This document shows positions 1 to 7,676 of a DNA stretch of 64,000 nucleotides, piece after piece (positions within the stretch are counted from its first letter, which is position 1; the number at the start of each line of letters is the position of its first letter). A program made the translations under genes and the position numbers. This DNA comes from DATATV01 sp036268615 (GTDB lineage: Bacteria; Actinomycetota; Actinomycetes; Mycobacteriales; Pseudonocardiaceae). Location: the NCBI GenBank assembly GCA_036268615.1, contig DATATV010000068.1, positions 124,001-188,000 on the forward strand, read 5' to 3'. The notes under the pieces were generated by a model. That model was not told where the DNA came from. It made no database searches and worked only from the letters and a program-made list of their open reading frames with translations.

Positions 1-1
1 G

Positions 2-670
2 CCCGCACTGTCCCGTGAGACAGCGGACCGGCTGCACACTCGGCTGATCGCCGAGTTGGGCGCCGGTCCGCTGCTCTACGTCGGTACCGGCACCGACATG
101 CTCGCCGCCCGGGGCGCCCGGCCGGTCCGCCACCAGTGGCACACTCGAACCGTGACTGATGTCGAGGACGTCACCTGCGCGGTGGCGCACGGAGCCCCGT
201 TCGCCACCGCGACCCGCACGCTGGTCGCGGTGTTCGCGTCGCCGGTGGCCGGTTTCCTGCTGCACTACGGCCAGGATCTGGACTTCCGGCCGATCCTGAT
301 CGACCCGGACCCGGCCAGGGCGGCCGAGTTCGCGGCCGGGGACACGTCGGTGTTCACGGCAGTGCCGGTGGACCTGGACGACACCGTCGACGTGGTGGTC
401 ACCGACCACCACCGCTCGGAGCTGGGCCCGATCCTGCGGGACCTGTTGCGGCGCCCGGTCCGCTGGATCGGCCTGATGGGCAACGCGCGGCACGCCGGCC
501 CGCACATCCCCGCGTTGCGCGAACTGGGCGTCGCGGACGAGGAGATCGCTCGCGTGCACCGGCCGATCGGGCTGAACATCGGCTCCCGCACGCCACCGGA
601 AATCGCCATCTCCACGCTCGCCGGACTGCTGGCCGATCGTGCGGATCGGCCGGGCGGCTTCAGCTTCTGA
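2..670 (+). CDS. XdhC family protein (5' truncated by window edge)
   Basis: The frame is open from base 2 with no stop upstream, so the start lies outside the window; 222 codons are visible. The C-terminal half carries the XdhC/CoxI Rossmann-type signature: a GLMGN motif, then RVHRPIGLNIGSRTPPEIA, matching the family's conserved IGL-IG-TP-EIA block. Family knowledge: XdhC proteins bind molybdenum cofactor and help sulfurate and insert it into xanthine-dehydrogenase-type enzymes. No molybdoenzyme gene is visible, so the partner is unknown. A TTG at 56 could start a shorter protein, but the upstream codons read as a plausible helix, so I favour the longer frame. Confidence 0.75.
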   Translation, partial: PALSRETADRLHTRLIAELGAGPLLYVGTGTDMLAARGARPVRHQWHTRTVTDVEDVTCAVAHGAPFATATRTLVAVFASPVAGFLLHYGQDLDFRPILIDPDPARAAEFAAGDTSVFTAVPVDLDDTVDVVVTDHHRSELGPILRDLLRRPVRWIGLMGNARHAGPHIPALRELGVADEEIARVHRPIGLNIGSRTPPEIAISTLAGLLADRADRPGGFSF

Positions 671-750
671 GACCGGCTCAGCTGAATCGAGCCCTGGTAG
701 GGCTCGGGCAGGTCGAGCTTCTCGCTGATTTTCCCCCGGATATCCGGATT

Positions 751-1230
751 CTACCGATCAGCCGGATCTTTCGGCTTGCCCAACGAGCGATACCCGGGGT
801 GCACGCCAGGCGCCAAGCCCTGCTCCTGAGCCACTCGGCTGAGCAGCGCGAACAGCTGCTCCCGCTCCGACTCGTCCAACGCCCAGAGGATCGTGTCCTC
901 GTGTGCGGTGGCCACCTCGCGAATCCGCCCCAGCAGCTCGCCGCCGGCCGCGGTCAGGTGCACCGCGTGCAGCCGCCGGTCGTCCGGATTGCGCCGCCGT
1001 TCGATCAGCCCGCGCCGCTCCAGTTCGTCCACCAGGACGACCAGCCGGCTCGGCGGGATCGACAGCTGCCCGGCGAGCGCCTGCTGGCTGCGGCCCGGAT
1101 CGGTGGCGATCGCGCGCAGCAAACCCGTCTGGGGCGGGGTCAGGTCCAACTCGGTGATCCGCTCGGCGAACCGCGCTGCCGCGTGCGCACCCAGCTGGGC
1201 CAGCAGGAACGCGTTCCCGGTCGTAGTCAC
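751..1230 (-). CDS. MarR family transcriptional regulator
   Basis: This 159-aa protein has the winged-helix layout of MarR regulators: an N-terminal dimerisation helix, recognition helix SQQALAGQLSIPPSRLVVLV at about residues 48-67, and a wing ERRRNPDDRRLHAVHLT at about 77-93. The C-terminal helix completes the dimer interface. It is transcribed away from a membrane-protein gene at 1315, the usual arrangement for a MarR repressor and its target. The start is GTG at 1230. On its own strand TATGGT lies exactly six bases before the GTG and no ribosome site is evident, so a leaderless transcript is likely. The ligand is unknown. Confidence 0.85.
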   Translation of the reverse strand: MTTTGNAFLLAQLGAHAAARFAERITELDLTPPQTGLLRAIATDPGRSQQALAGQLSIPPSRLVVLVDELERRGLIERRRNPDDRRLHAVHLTAAGGELLGRIREVATAHEDTILWALDESEREQLFALLSRVAQEQGLAPGVHPGYRSLGKPKDPADR

Positions 1231-1235
1231 ACCGG

Positions 1236-1259
1236 AACCATATCATTGACAAACCATAT
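1236..1259. promoter_or_regulatory. Divergent promoter with paired AACCATAT sites
   Basis: AACCATAT occurs at 1236-1243 and again at 1252-1259, spaced 16 bp. The first copy overlaps the predicted -10 (TATGGT on the minus strand, 1242-1237) of the MarR gene. TTGACA at 1246-1251 lies between the copies and could be a -35 for the rightward gene, but no good -10 follows. Together this looks like a shared operator/promoter for the divergent pair. The operator role is inferred. Confidence 0.4.
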
Positions 1260-1314
1260 ACAAGAGTGAATCGTTCAGCAGTGTAACGATCGATCAGGAT
1301 CAAGGAGACCCGCC

Positions 1315-2010
1315 ATGACCACCCGCCCGCACCAGGCCCAGGGCGGCCCGCCGCTGCCGCTGCTCGCCGCCGTGTTCGTCCTGCTGCAACTGGCCGCCGT
1401 CGCCCTGTCCACCGCGACACCGCACCCGACCGACGCGGCCGCCGTCTGGTTCGCCTACGCCCGCGACCACGGCACCGAGCTGCGCGTAGCGGCATTTCTG
1501 CAGGTCGCCTCCGCCATCCCGCTGGCGATCCTGGCCGCCACCGCCTACCGCAGGCTGCGCGGTCTCGGCGTCACGGCGCCGGGCACGGCGATCGGCTTCG
1601 CCGGTGGGCTGCTCGCCGCGGTCGCGATCTCCGTCTGCGGCCTGCTCGGCTGGACCGAGGCCCAACTCGGCGGCTCGACCAGCCCGGACATCACCCGGGC
1701 CCTCGGCGAACTCGCCTTCGCCACCGGCTCGGCCGGCGTTGTCCCGCCACTGGCCCTGCTGCTTGCCGGCATCGCCGTGCCCTCGCTGCTGCTGCGCTTC
1801 CTGCCGCGCTGGCTCGCCGTGGCCGGCCTCGTGCTTGCCGGTGTCGGCATGCTGTCCACCTTCACCCTGCTCACCCCGGCCCTTGACGTGACCCTGCCGA
1901 TCGGCCGGTTCGGCGCGCTGGTCTGGCTCCTCGCCGCGAGCGCCCTGCTGCCGGTCACCCGCCGTCGCGCCACCAGCACCCCCGATCGGATGGCGACCAC
2001 CCCGGCATGA
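1315..2010 (+). CDS. Multi-pass membrane protein (DUF4386-like)
   Basis: The 231-aa protein has about six hydrophobic segments, near residues 13-33, 58-77, 89-110, 133-158, 163-187 and 196-213, and a short basic C-terminal tail. The pattern resembles small actinobacterial DUF4386-type membrane proteins; I assign this only loosely and no catalytic motif is visible. The ATG at 1315 follows AAGGAG at 1302-1307. Its divergent MarR neighbour probably controls it, as in many MarR/exporter or MarR/membrane-protein pairs. Confidence 0.6.
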   Translation: MTTRPHQAQGGPPLPLLAAVFVLLQLAAVALSTATPHPTDAAAVWFAYARDHGTELRVAAFLQVASAIPLAILAATAYRRLRGLGVTAPGTAIGFAGGLLAAVAISVCGLLGWTEAQLGGSTSPDITRALGELAFATGSAGVVPPLALLLAGIAVPSLLLRFLPRWLAVAGLVLAGVGMLSTFTLLTPALDVTLPIGRFGALVWLLAASALLPVTRRRATSTPDRMATTPA

Positions 2011-2039
2011 TCGTCCGGCGGTTCTGGTAGACAGCCGAG

Positions 2040-4064
2040 GTGACCAGTGGAAAGCCGACGCGCGGTGCGGACCGCAAGGGGGAGCGGCAGCCCGCCGTGA
2101 CCCGGTCCGTGGCCCGGGTGTGCGTGGACATGCCACTGCCGCATCTGGACCGTCCGTTCGACTACCGGGTGCCCGAACAGTTCGATGCCGACGCCGTGCC
2201 GGGCGTGCGGGTGCGGGTTCGGTTCGCCGGCCAGCTGATCGACGGCTTCCTCCTCGACCGGGTCGAGGAGACCACCCACAAGGGCAAACTCGCCTTCCTG
2301 GAACGGGTCGTCTCGCCCGAACCGGTGCTGTCACCCCAGATCGCCACGCTCGCCCGGGTCATCGCCGACCGGTACGCCGGCACCCTCGCCGACGTGCTCC
2401 GGCTGGCCATCCCGCCCCGGCACGCGCGGGTGGAGAAGCAGGAGTTGGCCGGCCCACCGCCCCTGCCGGCCGCTCCGCCTGCCCAGGGCTGGCAGCGTTA
2501 TCCGCGTGGCCCGGCCTATCTGGAGGCGCTGCGCACCGGCCGGCCGGCGCACGCGGTGTGGCAGGCGCTGCCGCTGGAGGACTGGCCGGCCCGGCTGGCC
2601 GAGGTCGCCGCGACGGTGGCCAGTGCCGGCCGTGGTGTTGTCCTGCTCGTGCCCGACCACCGGGACCTGGCCCGGGTGCACGCCGCATGTGTCGAACTGC
2701 TCGGCGCCGAGGGTGTGGTCGCGCTGTCGGCCGACCTCGGCCCGGCCGAGCGCTACCGGCGCTGGCTGACCGCCCGGCGCGGTGCGGCCCGGGTGGTCGT
2801 GGGGACCCGGGCGGCCGCGTTCGCGCCGGTGGCCGACGCCGGCCTGTTCGTCGTCTGGGACGACGGCGACGACCTGCACGTCGAACCGCGCACGCCCGGC
2901 CCGAACGTGCGCGACGTGCTCGCCCAGCGCGCGCACCTGGCCGGCGCCGCCCTACTGGTCGCCGGTTTCGCCCGCACCGCCGAGGCGCAACTGCTGGTGG
3001 ACACCGGATGGGCGCACGAGATCGTCGCCGCGCGGGACACGTTGCGCTCGGTCGCGCCGCGGGTCACCTCGATCGGTGAGGACGACGTCCAACTCGCTCG
3101 CGACCCGGCGGCTCGCGCCGCCCGGCTGCCCTCGGTGGCGTTCGAGGCCGCCCGCGCCGCGCTGGCCGCCGACACCCCGGTGCTCGTCCAGGTGCCCCGG
3201 CGCGGCTACGTGCCGGCGCTGGCGTGTGGACAGTGCCGCACGCCGGCCCGCTGCCGCCGGTGCGCCGGTCCGCTGTCGCTGCCCGGCGGCGCCGAGGGCG
3301 CTGCCGCGCCGGCCGTGTGCCGCTGGTGCGGGGTGGCCGAGGCCGCGTTCCGGTGTCCGGAGTGCGGTTCCCGCCGGCTGCGCGCGGTCGTGGTCGGCGC
3401 CCGGCGCACCGCGGAGGAGTTGGGCCGGGCGTTCGCCGGTGCGGCCGTGCGCACCTCCGGCGGCGCCGAGGTGCTCGCCGAGGTGCCCGCGACGCCGGCC
3501 ATCGTCGTGTGCACCCCGGGAGCGGAGCCGTTCGTGCCCGGCGGTTACGGCGCCGCGCTGTTGCTGGACGGCTGGGCCATGCTGTCCCGCGCCGACCTGC
3601 GGGCCGGCGAGGAGGCGCTGCGCCGGTGGATGACCGCCGCCGCGCTGGTCCGGCCGGCCGGGTCCGGCGGCCGGGTGGTGGTGATCGCCGAGTCCGCGCT
3701 CGCGCCGGTGCAGGCGCTGGTTCGCTGGGACCCGGCCTGGCACGCGGCCCAGGAGTTGGCCGCCCGCACCGAACTGGGCTTTCCGCCGGCCACCAGGATG
3801 GCCACGGTCGACGGCACGCCCGGCGTACTCGGCGAGTTCCTGGACTCCCTGCGGCTGCCCGACGGCGCGGACATCCTCGGCCCGGTGCCGCTGCCCGGCC
3901 CGCCCGCCGCCAACGGCGAGGAACGGGAGCGGGCGCTGATCCGGATCAGCCGGGAGCAGGGCCGGGCCCTGGCCACCGTGCTGTCCGAGTCGCTGCATGT
4001 GCGCAGCGCCCGGAAGGAGCCCGACCCGGTCCGGGTCCGGCTCGATCCGCTCGACCTCGTCTAG
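2040..4064 (+). CDS. priA: Primosomal protein N' (PriA), ATPase-motif-deficient form
   Basis: The 674-aa protein begins with the PriA 3'-DNA-binding domain (PLPHLDRPFDYRVPE at about 33-47) and contains the helicase-embedded zinc region at about residues 395-450, with the pairs CGQC, CRRC, CRWC and CPEC. The Walker A lysine motif of PriA helicases is absent, and the DEEH box is replaced by WDDGDD near residue 279. Loss of these motifs is characteristic of actinobacterial PriA, so it probably acts as a structural replication-restart factor rather than a motor. The start is GTG 2040 with a weak ribosome site. It stands at the head of the priA-def-fmt-rsmB neighbourhood. Confidence 0.9.
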   Translation: MTSGKPTRGADRKGERQPAVTRSVARVCVDMPLPHLDRPFDYRVPEQFDADAVPGVRVRVRFAGQLIDGFLLDRVEETTHKGKLAFLERVVSPEPVLSPQIATLARVIADRYAGTLADVLRLAIPPRHARVEKQELAGPPPLPAAPPAQGWQRYPRGPAYLEALRTGRPAHAVWQALPLEDWPARLAEVAATVASAGRGVVLLVPDHRDLARVHAACVELLGAEGVVALSADLGPAERYRRWLTARRGAARVVVGTRAAAFAPVADAGLFVVWDDGDDLHVEPRTPGPNVRDVLAQRAHLAGAALLVAGFARTAEAQLLVDTGWAHEIVAARDTLRSVAPRVTSIGEDDVQLARDPAARAARLPSVAFEAARAALAADTPVLVQVPRRGYVPALACGQCRTPARCRRCAGPLSLPGGAEGAAAPAVCRWCGVAEAAFRCPECGSRRLRAVVVGARRTAEELGRAFAGAAVRTSGGAEVLAEVPATPAIVVCTPGAEPFVPGGYGAALLLDGWAMLSRADLRAGEEALRRWMTAAALVRPAGSGGRVVVIAESALAPVQALVRWDPAWHAAQELAARTELGFPPATRMATVDGTPGVLGEFLDSLRLPDGADILGPVPLPGPPAANGEERERALIRISREQGRALATVLSESLHVRSARKEPDPVRVRLDPLDLV

Positions 4065-4426
4065 CCGGTGCCGGCCGACTCCCCGGTGGGCCAGGCCGTC
4101 GGCACCGCCCGCATCGGCATGATTGAAGACCCGCGAAATTCCCCAGTTCGACATTTCGAATAAGCGTATGCCGGATCGGCCGACAACCACGGAATTGGTT
4201 TCGAGTCCCTTCTTTGTGGCGAATGCGGCTGCCTCATTCAGGCGAGTGTGATTCCGATCACGCTCGAATTCTTGATGACCGGCTCAGGGACGTCCCTGAG
4301 CCACCCGAGCCCGGTCGTCCGCCCCAGGTAGGAGCGCACACCAGACCGGCGACCGATGTGCGCGCACGACCCGCGCGGCGATCGTGGAGTCAGCACCGGC
4401 AGCCCGTCCCGGAAAGGACACCCCTG
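4065..4426. other. Intergenic region between priA and a small ORF
   Basis: This 362-bp stretch has no convincing gene. Just after priA are arms CGGTGCCG (4066-4073) and CGGCACCG (4100-4107), which could form a weak terminator with a long loop. Bases 4115-4275 are noticeably more AT-rich than the surroundings and probably hold a promoter. They are followed by the perfect palindrome at 4281-4302. A longer frame reading in from 4214 has no typical coding character upstream of 4427. Confidence 0.5.
4281..4302. repeat. Perfect 22-bp palindrome
   Basis: Half-site GGCTCAGGGAC is followed directly by its exact reverse complement, giving two-fold symmetry over 22 bp with no spacer. No T-run follows, so it is not a typical intrinsic terminator. 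It lies about 125 bp upstream of the 76-codon ORF and could be an operator or an RNA hairpin in that gene's leader. Confidence 0.6.
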
Positions 4427-4657
4427 ATGACCACCGCGACCATCGCCAGCCCGTCGATGACGACCCGCTTCATCAATACCCGGCCCACGGACGGCGGCTC
4501 GCTCGCTGCCAACAACGGTGGCCCGCTCGCCGCCGACGACCGCGGCCGGACCGGCTCGGCGCGCCCGCATGGCCTGGCCACCGCGGTCCGGTTCGTCGGG
4601 AACTTCGCCCTCGCCCTGGCCGAGGTTGTCGTACTGGGCACCGACGCCGAGTACTGA
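4427..4657 (+). CDS. Small protein of unknown function (76 aa)
   Basis: ATG 4427 is preceded by GGAAAGGA at 4411-4418, a good ribosome site nine bases away. The protein has a low-complexity polar N-terminal half with an internal imperfect repeat (GGSLAANN, GGPLAADD at about residues 23-38). The C-terminal segment is hydrophobic or amphipathic (LATAVRFVGNFALALAEVV), ending GTDAEY. I recognise no family. Length and layout (polar leader, distinct C-terminus) fit a small membrane-associated protein or a precursor peptide, but no modification enzymes are nearby, so a RiPP role is speculative. It ends 64 bp before def and may be co-transcribed with it. Confidence 0.5.
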   Translation: MTTATIASPSMTTRFINTRPTDGGSLAANNGGPLAADDRGRTGSARPHGLATAVRFVGNFALALAEVVVLGTDAEY

Positions 4658-4721
4658 CCGGAGTCCACCTAAACTGGACGGAGCCACCCACGCCATCCCG
4701 TACCGACTACCGAGGGGACAC

Positions 4722-5270
4722 ATGACCGTTCAGCCTGTCCGGCTCTTCGGTGATCCGGTACTGCGTACCCCGGCCATCGAGGTCGTCGACTTCGACAAGG
4801 AGCTGCGGGTCCTGGTCCGGGACTTGGCCGAGACCATGCAGGAGCGGGCCGGCGCCGGTCTGGCCGCCCCGCAGATCGGGGTCGGCCTCCGGGTGTTCAC
4901 CTACCATTGCGACGGCGCCGAGGGACACCTGGTGAACCCGACCTGGACCGTCGTGGGCGACGGCCTGATGGTGGGACCGGAGGGCTGCCTGTCCATCCCC
5001 GGGCTGTCCTGGGACTGCCAGCGGTACGACCACGTCGTGGCCACCGGCTTCAACGAACACGGCGAGCCGATCACCATCGAGGGCACGGAACTGCTGGCCC
5101 GGTGCATCCAGCACGAGACCGACCACCTCGACGGGGTGCTGTTCGTCGACCGGCTGACCCCGGAGATCCGCAAGCAGGCGCTCAAGGAGATCCGGCAGGC
5201 CGAGTGGTTCGAGGGCGTGGTCCCGGTGATCAAGCAGGACCCACACCCGCTTTTTCGTGGAGTGAACTGA
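4722..5270 (+). CDS. def: Peptide deformylase
   Basis: The 182-aa enzyme removes the N-formyl group from nascent proteins. All three signatures are present: GAGLAAPQIG at 44-53, EGCLS at 87-91 supplying the metal-ligand Cys89, and HETDH at 131-135 supplying two His ligands and the catalytic Glu. The length is normal. I chose ATG 4722 because GAGGGGA at 4712-4718 precedes it and the protein then begins with the usual V-x-x-FGDPVLR; the frame upstream is only open by chance. TAAACT at 4670-4675 is a possible -10. fmt follows after one base, coupling addition and removal of formyl groups. Confidence 0.97.
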   Translation: MTVQPVRLFGDPVLRTPAIEVVDFDKELRVLVRDLAETMQERAGAGLAAPQIGVGLRVFTYHCDGAEGHLVNPTWTVVGDGLMVGPEGCLSIPGLSWDCQRYDHVVATGFNEHGEPITIEGTELLARCIQHETDHLDGVLFVDRLTPEIRKQALKEIRQAEWFEGVVPVIKQDPHPLFRGVN

Positions 5271-5271
5271 G

Positions 5272-6204
5272 ATGCGGTTGGTCTTCGCCGGCACCCCGGA
5301 CGTCGCCGTGCCCGCGCTGCGCGCGCTGATCGACTCGCCCCGGCACGAGGTGGTCGCGGTGGTCACCCGGCCCGACGCGCCGGCCGGGCGAGGCCGCAAG
5401 GTGGTCGGCTCCCCGGTGGCCGAACTGGCCGGCGAGCACGGCATCGAGGTGCTGCGCCCGCACAAGGCCGGCGACCCGGAGTTCCTGGAGACGCTGCGCG
5501 GCCTCGACCCGGACTGCTGTCCGGTGGTCGCCTACGGCGCGCTGCTGCCCACCTCCGCGCTGGAGATCCCCAAACACGGCTGGGTGAATCTGCACTTCTC
5601 GCTGCTGCCCGCGTGGCGGGGGGCCGCGCCGGTGCAGGCCGCTGTCCGCAACGGCGACGAGATCACCGGTGCGAGCACGTTCCAGATCGTCAAGGCGCTC
5701 GACGCCGGTGACGTGTTCGGGGTGACCACCGAGACGGTGCGTCCGCGGGACACCGCGGGCGAACTGCTCGCCCGGTTGGCCGTGTCCGGCGCCGGACTGT
5801 TGCTGTCTACATTGGACGGTATTGAGGACGGTGCGCTGCGGGCCGTGCCGCAGCCGGCCGAGGGGATGAGCTACGCGGCCAAGGTGTCCGTCGAGGATGC
5901 CCGGGTCAATTTCGCCCACCCCGCGACGGCCGTGGACCGGCTGGTGCGCTCGGTGACCCCCGAGCCGGGGGCGTGGGCCGAGTTCCGCGGTGAGCGGTTC
6001 AAGCTGGGGCCGGTACTGCCGGTCGACGCCGGGGACGGGCCGCTGGCCCCCGGCGAGTTGCGAGTGGAGCGCAAGCAGGTGCTGGTCGGCACCGCCACCT
6101 CGCCGGTTCGACTCGGCGAGGTGCAGGCACAGGGCAAGAAGCGGATGGCCGCGACCGACTGGGCGCGCGGCACCAGAATCGATGCTGGAGAACGACTGAC
6201 ATGA
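5272..6204 (+). CDS. fmt: Methionyl-tRNA formyltransferase
   Basis: The 310-aa protein formylates initiator Met-tRNA using 10-formyl-tetrahydrofolate. The N-terminal catalytic domain (about 1-190) has the hallmark N-x-H at Asn106/His108 in WVNLHFSLLPAWRGAAP, and the later conserved Asp in ALDAGDVF near residue 145. The C-terminal OB-like tRNA-binding domain covers about 205-305. ATG 5272 sits one base after the def stop. Its own stop overlaps the rsmB start as ATGA, so def-fmt-rsmB are translationally coupled. Confidence 0.97.
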   Translation: MRLVFAGTPDVAVPALRALIDSPRHEVVAVVTRPDAPAGRGRKVVGSPVAELAGEHGIEVLRPHKAGDPEFLETLRGLDPDCCPVVAYGALLPTSALEIPKHGWVNLHFSLLPAWRGAAPVQAAVRNGDEITGASTFQIVKALDAGDVFGVTTETVRPRDTAGELLARLAVSGAGLLLSTLDGIEDGALRAVPQPAEGMSYAAKVSVEDARVNFAHPATAVDRLVRSVTPEPGAWAEFRGERFKLGPVLPVDAGDGPLAPGELRVERKQVLVGTATSPVRLGEVQAQGKKRMAATDWARGTRIDAGERLT

Positions 6205-7631
6205 CCGCGCCAGGACGGCGACCGTCCCGACCGCGACATCCGCATCCCCCCGCCCGGCGGGTCGGCCCGCGCCGCCCCCCGGTGGATGACCCGGCGCGGC
6301 TGGCCGCGCTGGACACCCTGCGCGCGGTTCGGGAGCGGGACGCCTACGCCAACCTCGTCCTGCCGGGCCTGCTCCGGCAGCGGAAGATCATCGGCCGGGA
6401 CGCCGCCCTGGCCACCGAACTGGCCTACGGCACCTCGCGCGCCCAGGGTCTGCTCGACCAGATCATCACCGCCTGCGCGGACCGTCCACTGTCCACGGTG
6501 GACGGTCCGGTGCTGGACGCGCTGCGGCTGGGTGCCTACCAGCTGCTGCGCACCAGGATTCCGGCGCACGCCGCGGTCGACGCGACCGTCGACCTGGTCC
6601 GCGGCCAGACCGGTTCGCACGTGGCCGGTTTTGTGAACGCGATCCTCCGCAAGGTGTCCGAAAAGGACGAAGAAACCTGGGTCGCCGCACTCGCACCGGA
6701 CCGGGAGACCGACCCGGTCGGCCACCTCGCGCTGGCCAACGCGCACCCGAAGTGGATCGCCCAGGCGTTCGCCGCGGCACTGGGCAGCGCGGGGGACGAG
6801 TTGGCCGTCGCACTGGCCGCCGACGACGCCCGCCCGGCCGTGCACCTGGCTGCCCGGCCCGGTGAGGTGACCGCCGAGGAACTGGCCGCGATGACCGGTG
6901 GCGAACTCGCGCCCTACTCGCCCTACGGAGTGCGACTGGAGCCCGGCGCGGGGGACCCGGCCGATCTCGACCCGGTCCGCGAGCGGTTGGCCGCGGTGCA
7001 GGACGAGGGCAGCCAACTCTGCGCGCTCGCGGTCGCCAACACGGCCCTGACCGGCTCGGACACCCGCTGGCTCGACCTGTGCGCCGGCCCTGGCGGCAAG
7101 GCCATCCTGCTCGGCGCGCTGGTCGGGCAGCAGGGCGGCACGCTGGACGCGGTCGAGCGCGCGGAGCACCGGGCCGACCTGGTCCGCAACGTCGTCGGCG
7201 ACCTCCCGGTGAACGTGCTCGTCGCCGACGGCCGCGACCCGGGCCTGCCCGAAGGTTCCTACGACCGGGTGCTGGTGGACGCGCCGTGCACCGGGCTGGG
7301 CGCGCTGCGCAGGCGGCCGGAGGCACGCTGGCGGCGGCAGCCCTCGGACGTGGCGCAACTGGCCAAGCTGCAACGCGAATTGCTGCTCTCGGCGCTGCGG
7401 CTGGTCCGGCCGGGCGGGGTGGTCGGTTACGTGGTGTGCTCGCCGCACCTGTCCGAGACCGTCGGCGTGGTCACCGACGTGGTGCGCCGCAGCAAGGCCG
7501 AGGTGCTCGACACCCGGCCGCTGTTCCCCGGCGTGCCACAGCTCGGCGACGGGCCGTACGTGCAGCTGTGGCCGCACCGGCACGGCACCGACGCGATGTT
7601 CTGCGCCCTGCTCCGCCGCCCGGAGGTCTGA
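6201..7631 (+). CDS. rsmB: 16S rRNA (cytosine-C5)-methyltransferase RsmB
   Basis: The 476-aa protein has an N-terminal NusB-like RNA-binding domain (about 30-175; ELAYGTSRAQGLLD) and a C-terminal class I methyltransferase. The SAM-binding loop CAGPGGK is at about 294. Motif IV DAPCTG (about 358) and motif VI YVVCSPH (about 409-415) supply the two cysteines of RNA m5C methyltransferases. The family modifies C967 of 16S rRNA. ATG 6201 overlaps the fmt stop. A strong hairpin begins at the base after its own stop, ending the def-fmt-rsmB unit. Confidence 0.95.
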   Translation: MTAPGRRPSRPRHPHPPARRVGPRRPPVDDPARLAALDTLRAVRERDAYANLVLPGLLRQRKIIGRDAALATELAYGTSRAQGLLDQIITACADRPLSTVDGPVLDALRLGAYQLLRTRIPAHAAVDATVDLVRGQTGSHVAGFVNAILRKVSEKDEETWVAALAPDRETDPVGHLALANAHPKWIAQAFAAALGSAGDELAVALAADDARPAVHLAARPGEVTAEELAAMTGGELAPYSPYGVRLEPGAGDPADLDPVRERLAAVQDEGSQLCALAVANTALTGSDTRWLDLCAGPGGKAILLGALVGQQGGTLDAVERAEHRADLVRNVVGDLPVNVLVADGRDPGLPEGSYDRVLVDAPCTGLGALRRRPEARWRRQPSDVAQLAKLQRELLLSALRLVRPGGVVGYVVCSPHLSETVGVVTDVVRRSKAEVLDTRPLFPGVPQLGDGPYVQLWPHRHGTDAMFCALLRRPEV

Positions 7632-7659
7632 TCCGGCGCCGGTCGGCAGCGGCGCCGGA
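7632..7659 (+). terminator. Hairpin terminator after rsmB
   Basis: Arms TCCGGCGCCG (7632-7641) and CGGCGCCGGA (7650-7659) pair perfectly over 10 bp around an 8-base loop, starting directly at the rsmB stop codon. No long T-run follows, as is common in high-GC actinobacteria. Confidence 0.65.
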
Positions 7660-7664
7660 ACTTA

Positions 7665-7670
7665 TACGCT
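7665..7670 (+). promoter_or_regulatory. Predicted -10 for a leaderless lysR transcript
   Basis: TACGCT fits TANNNT and is followed by exactly six bases and then the ATG at 7677, with no ribosome site between. It lies just downstream of the rsmB terminator hairpin. Confidence 0.5.
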
Positions 7671-7676
7671 GGTGAT

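Noticed and set aside
1300..2334. Long minus-strand open frames opposite the membrane protein and priA
   Set aside because: These are antisense shadows typical of high-GC third-codon bias, Arg/Gly/His-rich with no domain; the same applies to most long antisense frames in the window.
4214..4426. N-terminal extension of the small ORF at 4427
   Set aside because: Upstream codons run through the palindrome and AT-rich promoter-like DNA and have no coding character; the ATG with a ribosome site at 4427 is better.
4427..4657. RiPP precursor peptide system
   Set aside because: The small ORF has leader-like features, but no cyclase, dehydratase, protease or exporter is nearby; neighbours are priA and def.
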